Origin: an uncultured Poribacteria bacterium | GTDB lineage: Bacteria > Poribacteria > WGA-4E > WGA-3G | Length of the DNA: 64,000 bases | Reading direction: 5' to 3' | Assembly (NCBI GenBank): GCA_958295855.1 | Contig: OY282383.1 | Coordinates: 2,894,481 to 2,958,480, forward strand | In this document: piece by piece, positions 32,697 through 41,891 of the stretch | Numbering within the stretch: the stretch's first letter is position 1 | How the letters are laid out: each line of letters starts with the position of its first letter | The notes under the pieces: model-generated | What the model saw: the letters and a program-made list of their open reading frames with translations, nothing else | Told to the model about the DNA's origin: nothing | Databases searched by the model: none | Program-made: the position numbers and the translations under genes

Positions 32697-34118
32697 TCAC
32701 TCAGGAAGCGGACAGATGCCTTCACATTCAAGAAGCGTGGGCTCTTCGTTCACATCAAGTCGGGAGCTCCGTCCCCTAAATTTAACCTGCAACGTTGTCG
32801 GATTGAGAAGTTCCACATCCAATTGAAGTATATCTTCGACCGTCTTTGACAACTTCAAATAGAGCACTGAAATCAGGCGAACCGCTTTCTTGAATCTCGC
32901 TGGCGTATTTCTAAAGTGTTGATAGAGTGCCGGAATAGGTGACGTGAGGGCTTGAAGTCTGTTCCCATATTGTGATGAGAGTTCGCCTCGGATCTGTGCT
33001 TCTAACAGCATCTGATCAAAGACAGTTGCTTGCGTTAGCGAAGTGCTGGCAGACTCTAACTTTTCGTCAAGAAGGAGCCGCTTGGCGCGCATGTCGGCAA
33101 CCTTGTCCAATGTCAAGCTGTCCAAAATTACCGGCTCGGTGCGATGCTTATACGCGCGGCTTACAGTCTCCTCCTTGAGAACAACCTCCCACACAGTCTT
33201 ACTTTCAGTTGAGATTTGGGCAACCTCCCGTAGCTTTACCCACGCTGCATCTTCATGATGTGCAAAAGCGATCGCACCCAGCCGGTCTACGGAGCTACCA
33301 GGGGGCACACTTCGTAGGCGCGCCCTTAATGAACTCAGGAAAGCAGTTTGTGCAGGTAAAGCGGGGAGAAGCGTTAGAGAAATCTGGGTTGCATCCCAAT
33401 GCACCTTTTGAAACGGAATGAAATACGGAATCCCATTTTCTGAGTGGAGGAGTACACATTCCGCTGCTGCATCTTCAGTACTGTTTGTACCGTTTGGTAT
33501 CCGGTAGGCCTCCTGTGGAGGCACACACGCCGAGGGCATAACGTTAATAATCTGTTGAATGCCAGCTTCCCAATCTTTATAGAGATTAACAGACTGAAGG
33601 TCGCGCAGCGTTGCCCCTTTTCCGATGTCAATATCTGGAATCTCGCATTCGTTCAATTTTACAGGGATAAACCATACCTTGTCAAATGGCCTCTCTCGGA
33701 GTTTTTCAACTGCGAGGGTGAGTTCTTCACTCATGTACGTCTGATTACGGACGTTAGATTCCTTAGAGAAACACGCAATGAAGTAAGCACCGTGATGTAT
33801 TGCCTGTTGAATCGCCTGTTTCCACTGGACTCCCGGGCGAATCTCGTTCCGGTCTAGCCAAACAGGGATGCCCTGTGATACGACAGCTTGGCAGAGCCGA
33901 TCGACGGTAGTCATGTCTTCGTGGCAATAAGAGATAAAGACGTACCTCATTCCTCTGGCGTGTTTAAGTTCCATGTTGACCTGGTTGATTAACCTCGCCC
34001 TAAAGGCTTCGCGGCGTTCTTGACGCACCTCCCGATGAGGACGAAATTTGGAGGAGTCCGGCGGGTTGTCCCGCGTGTACGCTTCATAATCAAATTCGAC
34101 TTCTTCTATAGTATCCAT
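32697..34118 (-). CDS. TIR-domain protein
   Basis: 473 residues. A TIR_2-type domain occupies about 55-165: MRYVFISYCHEDMTTVDRLC, GIPVWLDRNEIRPGVQWKQAI, AYFIACFSKESN, and a candidate catalytic Glu in YMSEELTLAVE, ending in IPVKLNECEIPD...LQSVNLY. TIR domains in bacteria are often NAD-cleaving effectors in anti-phage systems or protein adaptors. Residues 175-473 are not recognised; there is no membrane segment, and a helical Leu-rich end (RFKKAVRLISVLYLKLSKTVEDIL). No obvious partner (Thoeris ThsA, Argonaute, NLR) is adjacent. The ATG at 34118 has no clear Shine-Dalgarno. Confidence 0.83.
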   Translation of the reverse strand: MDTIEEVEFDYEAYTRDNPPDSSKFRPHREVRQERREAFRARLINQVNMELKHARGMRYVFISYCHEDMTTVDRLCQAVVSQGIPVWLDRNEIRPGVQWKQAIQQAIHHGAYFIACFSKESNVRNQTYMSEELTLAVEKLRERPFDKVWFIPVKLNECEIPDIDIGKGATLRDLQSVNLYKDWEAGIQQIINVMPSACVPPQEAYRIPNGTNSTEDAAAECVLLHSENGIPYFIPFQKVHWDATQISLTLLPALPAQTAFLSSLRARLRSVPPGSSVDRLGAIAFAHHEDAAWVKLREVAQISTESKTVWEVVLKEETVSRAYKHRTEPVILDSLTLDKVADMRAKRLLLDEKLESASTSLTQATVFDQMLLEAQIRGELSSQYGNRLQALTSPIPALYQHFRNTPARFKKAVRLISVLYLKLSKTVEDILQLDVELLNPTTLQVKFRGRSSRLDVNEEPTLLECEGICPLPE

Positions 34119-34209
34119 CTACACACTTTATTAAAACGAATACGTCAATTTTTTTAATTAAGGCTTTAATCGCCACCGATGTTGTTGATATTCGCAGGAA
34201 ACCCAATCG

Positions 34210-35487
34210 TTAAAAATTCAAAAACCGCTCAAAGTTGCCGCCGAACAGATTGTTGACATCCCGTTCAATCTCTAACGGGGTGAGTGTCCACCCAACATCA
34301 AGCAGCGTTTGGTACTTTTCTACCAAAACATCCGCGATAATCTGACGCGAATGTTTCCACTTGTACACGAGCTGATCCAAGATTCGGGCATCGGAATGTT
34401 GTGGGATGACGCTCAAGCCGAGCAGTTCAATCCGTTCTCGCGTAATCTCCTCAATGATGCTCGGATTGTTCATAAACCACCAGCATCCGAATATCATCAT
34501 GTTTTTGAATTTCCGTCCGAGCACACAGAGCTCATGCTGGTTTTCACGCGACAAGAGCGTGACGAGGAACTTATTGTCGGGATTTTCACGGAGTAGCGTC
34601 TCCAGACTTGTCAAATCCGCCTTCCCACTCCCATCGCCTGCCATCTGGAGTTGTGGATTCACTGCCCGCTTGACACCAATCATCAGCGCGAATGGAACGT
34701 TAAATTCTCGCGAGACCGGTAATATGCAGTTGTCAAACAGCCTTCCCAAACTCCCATCATCGGGATACTGGAAATCCGGTGGGAGGGAGACCGCCATGTA
34801 CTTCGGGTTCATCCGCTGAATCCACGTTTCCAAAAACCGGCGCACCTCCTTGTAGGTTTTCTCCGTCGATAGCCCAGAATCGACATCGTAGCCGAGGCCT
34901 CGGAGGTGTTGATACGCAGTTTCTGAGTATGTGTTGATGAGCACATCCATCCGAAGTGCCGCCTCAAACCGCGCGTCACCAACATCTCCCGATTCCCACA
35001 CCGGTGCCTCTGCCGAATCAAAAGGGTCATTCGTCATCACTACCTTAGAGACTTTTGTGCGTTCGAACACTGTATCAATAAACGCCTCGACGGTAGTATC
35101 TGCAAAGTAGTCGCGATAGTCTTGTAGGTTGCGCGCCCCAACATCTAATCCCAATTCGTTCAACGTGGTGACGACACCGCGGCACGCTTCGCTCAGCGGA
35201 GAATTCTCAATGAAGAGGGTCTGCCAGATCAGGCTCGCCTGTTCCGACTTTGTCATCGCCCAAAATTGCGGATACGAGACATCTGACTTGCGGAACACTT
35301 CAGCGATGAGGTAGTGATAGGTGAGAAGTTCATCAATTCCCCATAGCAACAATTCACCAAACGGGGGACTAAAAAGATGGGTGTGGATATCTGTGACGCT
35401 TTGCGTATCAACAGCACCTAAAACGGTAGTTTTCAGTTGTTCCGTGGTATTAATTGTCTGTGTGTGGTTTGATTCAGGAACGTTCAT
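34210..35487 (-). CDS. Uronate isomerase-like amidohydrolase
   Basis: 425 residues from ATG 35487, with GGAGG at 8-12 bases. The N-terminal VTDIHTHLFSPPFGELLLWGIDELLTYHYLIAEVFR matches the metal-binding start of glucuronate-isomerase (UxaC)-like proteins. KFLVTLLSRENQHELCVLGRKFKNMMIFGCWWFMNNP and IPQHSDARILDQLVYKWKHSR are also characteristic. Standard UxaC is longer (about 470) and acts on D-glucuronate/galacturonate; this shorter group is often annotated only as amidohydrolase. A sugar-acid role is inferred. It lies downstream of the small membrane-protein gene on the same strand. Confidence 0.82.
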   Translation of the reverse strand: MNVPESNHTQTINTTEQLKTTVLGAVDTQSVTDIHTHLFSPPFGELLLWGIDELLTYHYLIAEVFRKSDVSYPQFWAMTKSEQASLIWQTLFIENSPLSEACRGVVTTLNELGLDVGARNLQDYRDYFADTTVEAFIDTVFERTKVSKVVMTNDPFDSAEAPVWESGDVGDARFEAALRMDVLINTYSETAYQHLRGLGYDVDSGLSTEKTYKEVRRFLETWIQRMNPKYMAVSLPPDFQYPDDGSLGRLFDNCILPVSREFNVPFALMIGVKRAVNPQLQMAGDGSGKADLTSLETLLRENPDNKFLVTLLSRENQHELCVLGRKFKNMMIFGCWWFMNNPSIIEEITRERIELLGLSVIPQHSDARILDQLVYKWKHSRQIIADVLVEKYQTLLDVGWTLTPLEIERDVNNLFGGNFERFLNF

Positions 35488-35512
35488 CTGATCCTCCAGA
35501 TTCGCGAAATTG

Positions 35513-35580
35513 TGGTATAAGCCCCCGCGATGCACGTCGCATCTGGGCGATTACGCCGCAAAAGCGGGGGTAATAGCCTT
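35513..35580. repeat. Element A interrupted by element C
   Basis: The left arm TGGTATAAGCCCCCGC (35513-35528) and right arm AAAGCGGGGGTAATAGCCTT (35561-35580) form an element A whose centre is occupied by element C (GATGCACGTCGCATCTGGGC..TTACGCCGC). Confidence 0.75.
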
Positions 35581-35655
35581 AATAAAAAAATGGGGGCGGT
35601 GTGGATAAACTCACAGCAGTAGATTATATCACATGCTGTATCTGCTTTGAAATTC

Positions 35656-36102
35656 TTAAGGAGAAGATTCTGATTCAATCTTTCTGGAGATAAAATTGAC
35701 AACTTCATCCGGGGGATGTTTTCCAAATCGGACGTAAACGCCGCGGAAGTTTTCAAGGCGTGTTGGTTTCGCGAACGGGCTGAGCAGCACCCCGTTCGCA
35801 TCAACATAAAAACTACGAAACGCTGCCCAAGGGCGCCTCAGTCTGTAACAACAAGTTGAGATGACGAGTCTATCCGCTTCACACTGGTGGTGAAACGGGA
35901 GAAAGTATTTGTAAAGCGATGCGATCAGAAAAATGGATGACAGCAAGGCGATAGGAATCGACTGGAATCCCCAATAGATAAAGCAGAAAAGCAGGCACAA
36001 GAAAAGGCCTAACAGCACGGACCGGATCCAATTCTCAACGAGCGGATGCACCGTCCATGAAATTGTTTGCGCAGCATCCGGGTTTTTTGGCACTGTTTCC
36101 AT
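35656..36102 (-). CDS. Small membrane protein, unknown
   Basis: 148 residues. Two adjacent hydrophobic segments (SVLLGLFLCLLFCFIYWGF and IPIALLSSIFLIASLYKYFL, about 28-67) are followed by a beta-rich cytosolic part (ADRLVISTCCYRLRRPWAAFRSFYVDANGVLLSPF), a layout reminiscent of PH-like membrane proteins. No enzyme motif. It lies between the uronate-isomerase-like gene and secG on the same strand. Confidence 0.65.
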   Translation of the reverse strand: METVPKNPDAAQTISWTVHPLVENWIRSVLLGLFLCLLFCFIYWGFQSIPIALLSSIFLIASLYKYFLPFHHQCEADRLVISTCCYRLRRPWAAFRSFYVDANGVLLSPFAKPTRLENFRGVYVRFGKHPPDEVVNFISRKIESESSP

Positions 36103-36111
36103 TTTTCCATA

Positions 36112-36146
36112 AGGGTATTACCCCCGCTTTGCGGGGGCATCTACCA
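36112..36146. repeat. Element A
   Basis: AGGGTATTA-CCCCCGC-TTT-GCGGGGG-CATCTACCA between the small membrane-protein gene and secG. Confidence 0.8.
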
Positions 36147-36171
36147 TCGCGACAGATCGCGCTTTGACGCG

Positions 36172-36564
36172 CTATTCTGTCTCCTCTGTGGCTCCGTCAT
36201 CTAATTCAGTCTTTGACTCTTGACCGGCAGCATCCTCACCTTCTTCGCCTGTGGTGTCGACAGGTTCCGGTACGGCTTCTTGTGTTGTTTGCTGCTCAAT
36301 AGGGGCGAGTGCACCGCCATCGCCTTCGCCGTAGAACCGCATGAGGAAAAGCGAGATGACCATGAACCCGATCGCCATCCACGTGGTAAGTTTGCTGAGG
36401 AAAGTTGCCGCACCGCGTCCGCCGAGAACAGACTGCATTTCTGCGCCGCCAAACGCGCTTGATGAAAGCCCTTCGCCTTTGCTATCCTGTAAAAGAATAA
36501 TCAGCGTCAGAATAACACAGATTGGAACGAAGAGTACCACTGCAAAACCAACAATAATTCCCAT
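36172..36564 (-). CDS. secG: Preprotein translocase subunit SecG
   Basis: 130 residues from ATG 36564 with AAAGGAA upstream. Two membrane helices (IIVGFAVVLFVPICVILTLIILLQ and LTTWMAIGFMVISLFLMRF) flank the SecG signature KGEGLSSSAFGG. The protein sits in the inner membrane with SecYE and assists Sec export. The acidic tail after residue 75 is long and low in complexity. Gene order gap-tpiA-secG is a widely conserved arrangement. Confidence 0.92.
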   Translation of the reverse strand: MGIIVGFAVVLFVPICVILTLIILLQDSKGEGLSSSAFGGAEMQSVLGGRGAATFLSKLTTWMAIGFMVISLFLMRFYGEGDGGALAPIEQQTTQEAVPEPVDTTGEEGEDAAGQESKTELDDGATEETE

Positions 36565-36584
36565 AAGATAATTCCTTTCTTTTA

Positions 36585-36621
36585 GTGGTATAATCCCCCG
36601 CAAAGCGGGGGTAATAGCCTT
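36585..36621. repeat. Element A between tpiA and secG
   Basis: GTGGTATAAT-CCCCCGC-AAA-GCGGGGG-TAATAGCCT; inserted in an otherwise tight operon junction, 21 bases upstream of the secG start. Confidence 0.8.
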
Positions 36622-36637
36622 GATGTAGTTTGCAAGC

Positions 36638-37393
36638 CTATATTGCACGTTTCACGATTTGTGCAAATGATTCTGCTTCAAGGCTTGCCCCGCCGACTAA
36701 TGCACCATCCACATCCGGCTGTGCCATCAGTTCCGCTGCATTCTCCGGCTTCACACTGCCACCGTATTGAAGACAAATTTGTGACGCGACTTCATCCGAA
36801 TAAGCGTTCGTCAGCAGCCCTCGGATAAAGTTATGAACTTCCTGGGCTTGCGCGGGCGTGGCAGTTTTGCCCGTGCCGATTGCCCACACCGGTTCATAAG
36901 CAATGACGCTGGAAAGCAGGTCGGATGCGGACAGCCCGGCAATACCGCCGGTGACATGATTCTCAATCACTGTTTCTGTCCCTCCTGCCTCCCGTTCTTC
37001 AAGTTGTTCACCGACACAGATAATTGGCTTTAAGCCGTGCGCTAAGGCCGCTTTTACCTTGCGATTGACGCACTCGTTTGTCTCGCCGAAGTATTGCCGC
37101 CGTTCCGAATGTCCGATGATGACGTAATCGCATCCGACATCTTTCAGCAGTGGCGCGGAGACTTCACCCGTAAACGCCCCGCTGTCCTCCCAAAACACAT
37201 CTTGGGCGGAGAGACGGATATTGCTTTCTGCTATCACATTGTGCACTGCTGAGAGTGCGGTGAAGGGCGGGGCAACAATGATTTCAACGCCGATGCTATC
37301 TGCAACTAACGCCTTTAACGCTGTTGTGAGCGCGACCGCCTCTGAGACAGTGTTGTTCAGTTTCCAATTTCCTGCAATGATAGGTATTCTCAT
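36638..37393 (-). CDS. tpiA: Triosephosphate isomerase
   Basis: 251 residues from ATG 37393 (GAGGAC upstream). All active-site residues are present: Lys in AGNWKLN, His in [13 protein letters not shown], Glu in [19 protein letters not shown], and the phosphate loop [12 protein letters not shown] and VGGASL. It interconverts dihydroxyacetone phosphate and glyceraldehyde-3-phosphate. Second gene of the gap-tpiA-secG run. Confidence 0.97.
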   Translation of the reverse strand: MRIPIIAGNWKLNNTVSEAVALTTALKALVADSIGVEIIVAPPFTALSAVHNVIAESNIRLSAQDVFWEDSGAFTGEVSAPLLKDVGCDYVIIGHSERRQYFGETNECVNRKVKAALAHGLKPIICVGEQLEEREAGGTETVIENHVTGGIAGLSASDLLSSVIAYEPVWAIGTGKTATPAQAQEVHNFIRGLLTNAYSDEVASQICLQYGGSVKPENAAELMAQPDVDGALVGGASLEAESFAQIVKRAI

Positions 37394-37693
37394 AGTCCTC
37401 AGATGAATGCACGTCGCATTTGGGCGCAGGTGGTATTTTCCCCGCTTTGCGGGGTGATACCCTTTTCGCCGCAAAAATGCTGTAAGTTTGACCTTTATGA
37501 AGTTTTCATCAATTCAGTTTCTGCTCCGATTTTTCCGTTGAAGGGTATCTCCCCGCTTTGCGGGGAAGCATACCTGTGTCAAAATCGGGTTTCTTTTTGG
37601 TTCTATGGCGTTTCTTGCCAATTGATTGAAAATGCGTGACTAAACCTGGATACAGGTTAAACGGATTACGCCGCTAAACGAACGCATGGCGAA
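37394..37693. other. gap-tpiA intergenic region filled with elements A, B, C and G
   Basis: Holds an element C split by element A (37406-37475; A at 37429-37465), composite element B (37507-37622; nested A at 37541-37575) and half of hairpin G (37622-37650). In many genomes pgk occupies this place; none is here. Confidence 0.7.
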
Positions 37694-38728
<1,035 letters not shown>

Positions 38729-38758
38729 TTAGATCGCTATGAATTGAGGCTTTTTTTA

Positions 38759-38787
38759 ATTATACCCTATGATGCGGTAAATTGCAA
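38759..38787 (-). promoter_or_regulatory. Promoter of the gap operon
   Basis: Read on the minus strand: TTGCAA (38787-38782), 17-base spacer, perfect TATAAT (38764-38759), about 57 bases before the gap start. Confidence 0.65.
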
Positions 38788-39024
38788 GTAGGTTGTTAAA
38801 CAATATAGTAACGCCCATAATTACCAATACACGCTTGTAAGCGGCACTCCGAATCTTGACACCGCGCGGTAGGAGCCATCTCCGAATCGCGGCGCGCCGC
38901 CTTTTCGGATCAGAAAACCAAATGCACGTCGCATTTGGGCGTTTACGCCGCAAAAACGAGGTGGTATAATCCCCCGCAAAGCGGGGGTAATAGCCTTATC
39001 GCCCTACAATAACTAGCAATTGGC
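38788..39024. repeat. Elements E, C and A between gap and trmJ
   Basis: Element E (38870-38893, GTAGGAGCCATCTCCGAATC), uninterrupted element C (38921-38955, ending TTTACGCCGCAAAA) and element A (38961-38997, CCCCCGC-AAA-GCGGGGG) in a row. No gene seen. Confidence 0.7.
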
Positions 39025-39053
39025 TTGACAATTTTCACGATTTCCTATATCCT
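39025..39053 (+). promoter_or_regulatory. Promoter of the TrmJ-like gene; transcript probably leaderless
   Basis: TTGACA (39025-39030), exactly 17 bases, TATCCT (39048-39053). The ATG at 39060 is 7 bases after the -10 box, where the transcript should start, and no Shine-Dalgarno is present. Confidence 0.6.
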
Positions 39054-39059
39054 ATTGAT

Positions 39060-39881
39060 ATGTCAACAAACACGCCTAGCAAACCGATTCAACCGACTGG
39101 GAGTTTCCGCGCTATTCCCGTAGAAGTACCGAAGAATCTCACCAACGTCCGGGTCATCCTCTTTGAACCGCGCGAGCCGGGAAACATCGGCTCCGTCGCC
39201 AGAGTTGTGAAGGGGATGGGGCTGTCGCAGCTCTATCTCGTGAACCCGGTGCCGTTTCGCGAGGTGGATGCAGCATGGTATATGGCACACGGTGCGAAGG
39301 ATATTCTCGAAAACTGCCACGTTGTGCCGGAATTAAAAGATGCCCTCGTCGGCATCCAGTATCTGGTGGGGACAACGCACCGCCGCCGCGATGTGCGCCT
39401 GCCACCACCTGTGCCTGCACGCGATGCCGCGCACACTATCGCATCCATTTCACAGGATAAACAGGTCGCCTTGCTTTTTGGGCGCGAAGACTTCGGCTTA
39501 TCTACCGATCAGATGAGTCTCTGCCAACTGACAGCGAGCGTGCCGATGGCTACCAAAAATCCATCTTTGAACCTCGCACAGGCTGTCCAAATCTTCGCGT
39601 ATGAGGTCTTCGTCGCGAGCTTAGGCGAGCTGCCATCCGTTGAAATTGACTACGCCGAAGTGAATGCCTTGGAGGAATTCTATGGGCGCGTCACCCATCT
39701 ATTGGATAAGGTAGGTATGTCACCGTATAATGGGGAGTGGGAAACGTATCTGAAATCGTTGCGGCGTGTCTTCTCACGCGCTCCGTTAGAAGTGCGGGAT
39801 ATCGCCACATTGGACATGATTTTTTCTACAACCTATCGGCACATTGAGCGATTGGAGAAGAAATTAGCACCTACGCAATAG
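39060..39881 (+). CDS. trmJ: TrmJ/SpoU-family RNA 2'-O-methyltransferase
   Basis: 273 residues. SPOUT motifs are clear: motif 1 VILFEPREPGNIGSVARVVKGMG, motif 2 ALLFGREDFGLSTDQM, motif 3 MATKNPSLNLAQAVQIFAYEVF, the trefoil-knot SAM site. Sequence style is closest to TrmJ, which 2'-O-methylates position 32 of tRNAs; other SpoU members are possible. The C-terminal helical extension (DMIFSTTYRHIERLEKKL) is also typical. The DNA encoding this end is partly duplicated at 41672-41714. Confidence 0.88.
   Translation: MSTNTPSKPIQPTGSFRAIPVEVPKNLTNVRVILFEPREPGNIGSVARVVKGMGLSQLYLVNPVPFREVDAAWYMAHGAKDILENCHVVPELKDALVGIQYLVGTTHRRRDVRLPPPVPARDAAHTIASISQDKQVALLFGREDFGLSTDQMSLCQLTASVPMATKNPSLNLAQAVQIFAYEVFVASLGELPSVEIDYAEVNALEEFYGRVTHLLDKVGMSPYNGEWETYLKSLRRVFSRAPLEVRDIATLDMIFSTTYRHIERLEKKLAPTQ
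39814..39856 (+). repeat. Left copy of a 43-bp direct repeat (3' end of trmJ)
   Basis: ACATGATTTTTTCTACAAC and following bases; pairs with 41672-41714 at 38 of 43 positions. Confidence 0.75.
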
Positions 39882-39937
39882 GGGCATTTCGTTCTTCCAA
39901 CTGACAACTGATAACCACTTCGTTCTAGAGGGAAGAA

Positions 39938-41533
39938 ATGAAAACATTTGGCACCTATGGTCCCGTGAATCCTGAAGAGCATTACGTTGTTTCACGCGCT
40001 GTGGAGCTCGCTGATTTCATCAACCGCGTCAAGCAGGGACGATATATCGTTATCTTCGCACCCCGGCAGACTGGCAAAACCACATTCTTCCAATGGGCAC
40101 TTGAAGCACTCCCCTCCGACTCTACAGGAACCTACTTCCCCATTGAACTCAATTTTGAACTGTATGAAGACTATTCTGCGTCCGATTTTTACAAGTCCCT
40201 CTATAAAAGAATCTACAAGGAAATTAAGACAGTTTTCCAGAAACGCCGACATGTGCCTTCTGAAGATTTAAAGCAATTTTTAGAGGAAACAGAGTTAACC
40301 GATCACATTGCCATGATGGAATTCTTTGAACAACTTGCGGAGTTTCTGGGGGATGAGAAGATTATCCTCATTATTGACGAGTTTGATGGAATTCCGCGTG
40401 CTGTTGTCACTGGCTTCCTTCATTCACTCCGGCACATCTACGTTCACGGTGCCAGACCTCGGTGCCTCCACAGCGTCGGCCTTGTCGGGGTTCAGCACAT
40501 CACACAACGCAACCTGAATCGCTCTATTTCGCCGTTCAATATCCAAGACGAGTTTACCGTGTCTAATTTCACCTTTGAACAGGTGCGCGAGCTGCTTGCA
40601 CAGTATACGCATGAAGTCGGTCAAGCCTTCGCGCCTGAAGTCCTTGAGAATATTCACAGACAGACAGCCGGACAGCCGTTCCTCGTCAACCGATTCGCGC
40701 AGCTGCTCACCGAAGAGATGAACATTCCGAAAACCGAGACGCTTACGATGATGCACTTTTCAAAGGCACACGCAGAAATTCTCGAAGAAGATAACGCGAA
40801 CCTCACGCATCTGATGACTAATATTCGTAGGGATGCACGTTTTAAAAACATCCTGATGGAAATTGTTTCTTACGAGAGAGGTGTGCGCTTCAACCCACGC
40901 CGGAACATCATCAGTGAACTTGCCACTTATGGTGTTATCGGGAAAGGCCCTGATGGTATGTGTCAAATTGTCAACCCCATTTATCAGTATTGCATCCTAC
41001 AGGCGTTCAAGCCAGAGATGAATGGGCTGGAGCAGCACTACTTCCCTGAAGAGACTGATTTTCTGGACTACCTCACGCCCCGAGGGCAGATTAATATGGA
41101 CATGCTCCTTGACAACTTCCAAGCTTTCATTGCGCGCGCAGGATTTCGGATACTCCAAGTCCCAGAAACACCGAAAGAGTACGTCGGCCAAGACCTCCTC
41201 TACGCCTACCTAGACCAGTTTGTCAGTCTGATTCGCGGTGCAATGTATCTTGAAACTCAAACCGGGCGTGGCAGGATGGATCTCGTCATCTTCCACAACG
41301 CCCGAAAATACATCGTCGAAACAAAGATTTGGGAAGGTAATCGTCGCTATGAAGCTGCTAAGAAACAACTTGCAGCATATCTCAAACTAGAAGGGTCGAG
41401 GGAAGGATACTACGTCGTCTTCGATCATCGAGCGACACCGGAACCACGCGTAGAAACAGAGAAAATAGAGGGTTTGACACTCCGGAGCTACGTCATTCCT
41501 GTCGTGCAGGAAGCCCCCTCGCAACACACATAA
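39938..41533 (+). CDS. AAA-type ATPase with C-terminal PD-(D/E)XK nuclease-like domain
   Basis: 531 residues; AGAGGGAAG precedes ATG 39938. Walker A is APRQTGKTTFF (about 46-56) and Walker B is KIILIIDEFDG (about 140-150), followed by winged-helix-like parts (QTAGQPFLVNRFAQLL). Near the C-terminus GRGRMDLVIFHNARKYIVETKIWEG carries the D...ExK pattern of PD-(D/E)XK nucleases, then AYLKLEGSREGYYVVFDHR. This layout occurs in many uncharacterised bacterial and archaeal ATPases of accessory regions. The gene is flanked by a 43-bp direct repeat derived from trmJ, so it may have been inserted. Confidence 0.83.
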   Translation: MKTFGTYGPVNPEEHYVVSRAVELADFINRVKQGRYIVIFAPRQTGKTTFFQWALEALPSDSTGTYFPIELNFELYEDYSASDFYKSLYKRIYKEIKTVFQKRRHVPSEDLKQFLEETELTDHIAMMEFFEQLAEFLGDEKIILIIDEFDGIPRAVVTGFLHSLRHIYVHGARPRCLHSVGLVGVQHITQRNLNRSISPFNIQDEFTVSNFTFEQVRELLAQYTHEVGQAFAPEVLENIHRQTAGQPFLVNRFAQLLTEEMNIPKTETLTMMHFSKAHAEILEEDNANLTHLMTNIRRDARFKNILMEIVSYERGVRFNPRRNIISELATYGVIGKGPDGMCQIVNPIYQYCILQAFKPEMNGLEQHYFPEETDFLDYLTPRGQINMDMLLDNFQAFIARAGFRILQVPETPKEYVGQDLLYAYLDQFVSLIRGAMYLETQTGRGRMDLVIFHNARKYIVETKIWEGNRRYEAAKKQLAAYLKLEGSREGYYVVFDHRATPEPRVETEKIEGLTLRSYVIPVVQEAPSQHT

Positions 41534-41891
41534 GGCTTATGCGTTTATAGTTATTTGACTAGCAAGTTTTGGAAACCTGCAAGCAACGCCAAAAATTTGA
41601 TGACACGGATTGACGTAGATAAGAGCGGTTCGCACGTTTCGCGGCGGTCTGAATTGCAAACGAGACTGAGAACATGATTTTTTCTACAACGTATCTGTAT
41701 ATTAAGCGATTGGATTTTTGTCTATGCCTAGTGCGTTGACTGCGTTATGTAGTCTTAACTGCGTTGAAGATCTCGTCGGAGCGTTTTTACGCAATATTTT
41801 ACTTGAAATTTTGGGTATACTAACGTATCATGTATGTAAAGGAGTGCGAATAGCCCTATAAGAGCGACATGTGTATAGAATAGACGAAGAA
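41534..41891. other. Intergenic region with element I and duplicated trmJ end
   Basis: Element I (41558-41593, AGCAAGTTTTGG...TGCAAGCAACGCCAAAA) is followed by the second copy of the trmJ 3' end (41672-41714), a short piece shared with other repeats (GATCTCGTCGGAG), and TATACT at 41813-41818 as a possible -10 box. Confidence 0.6.
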
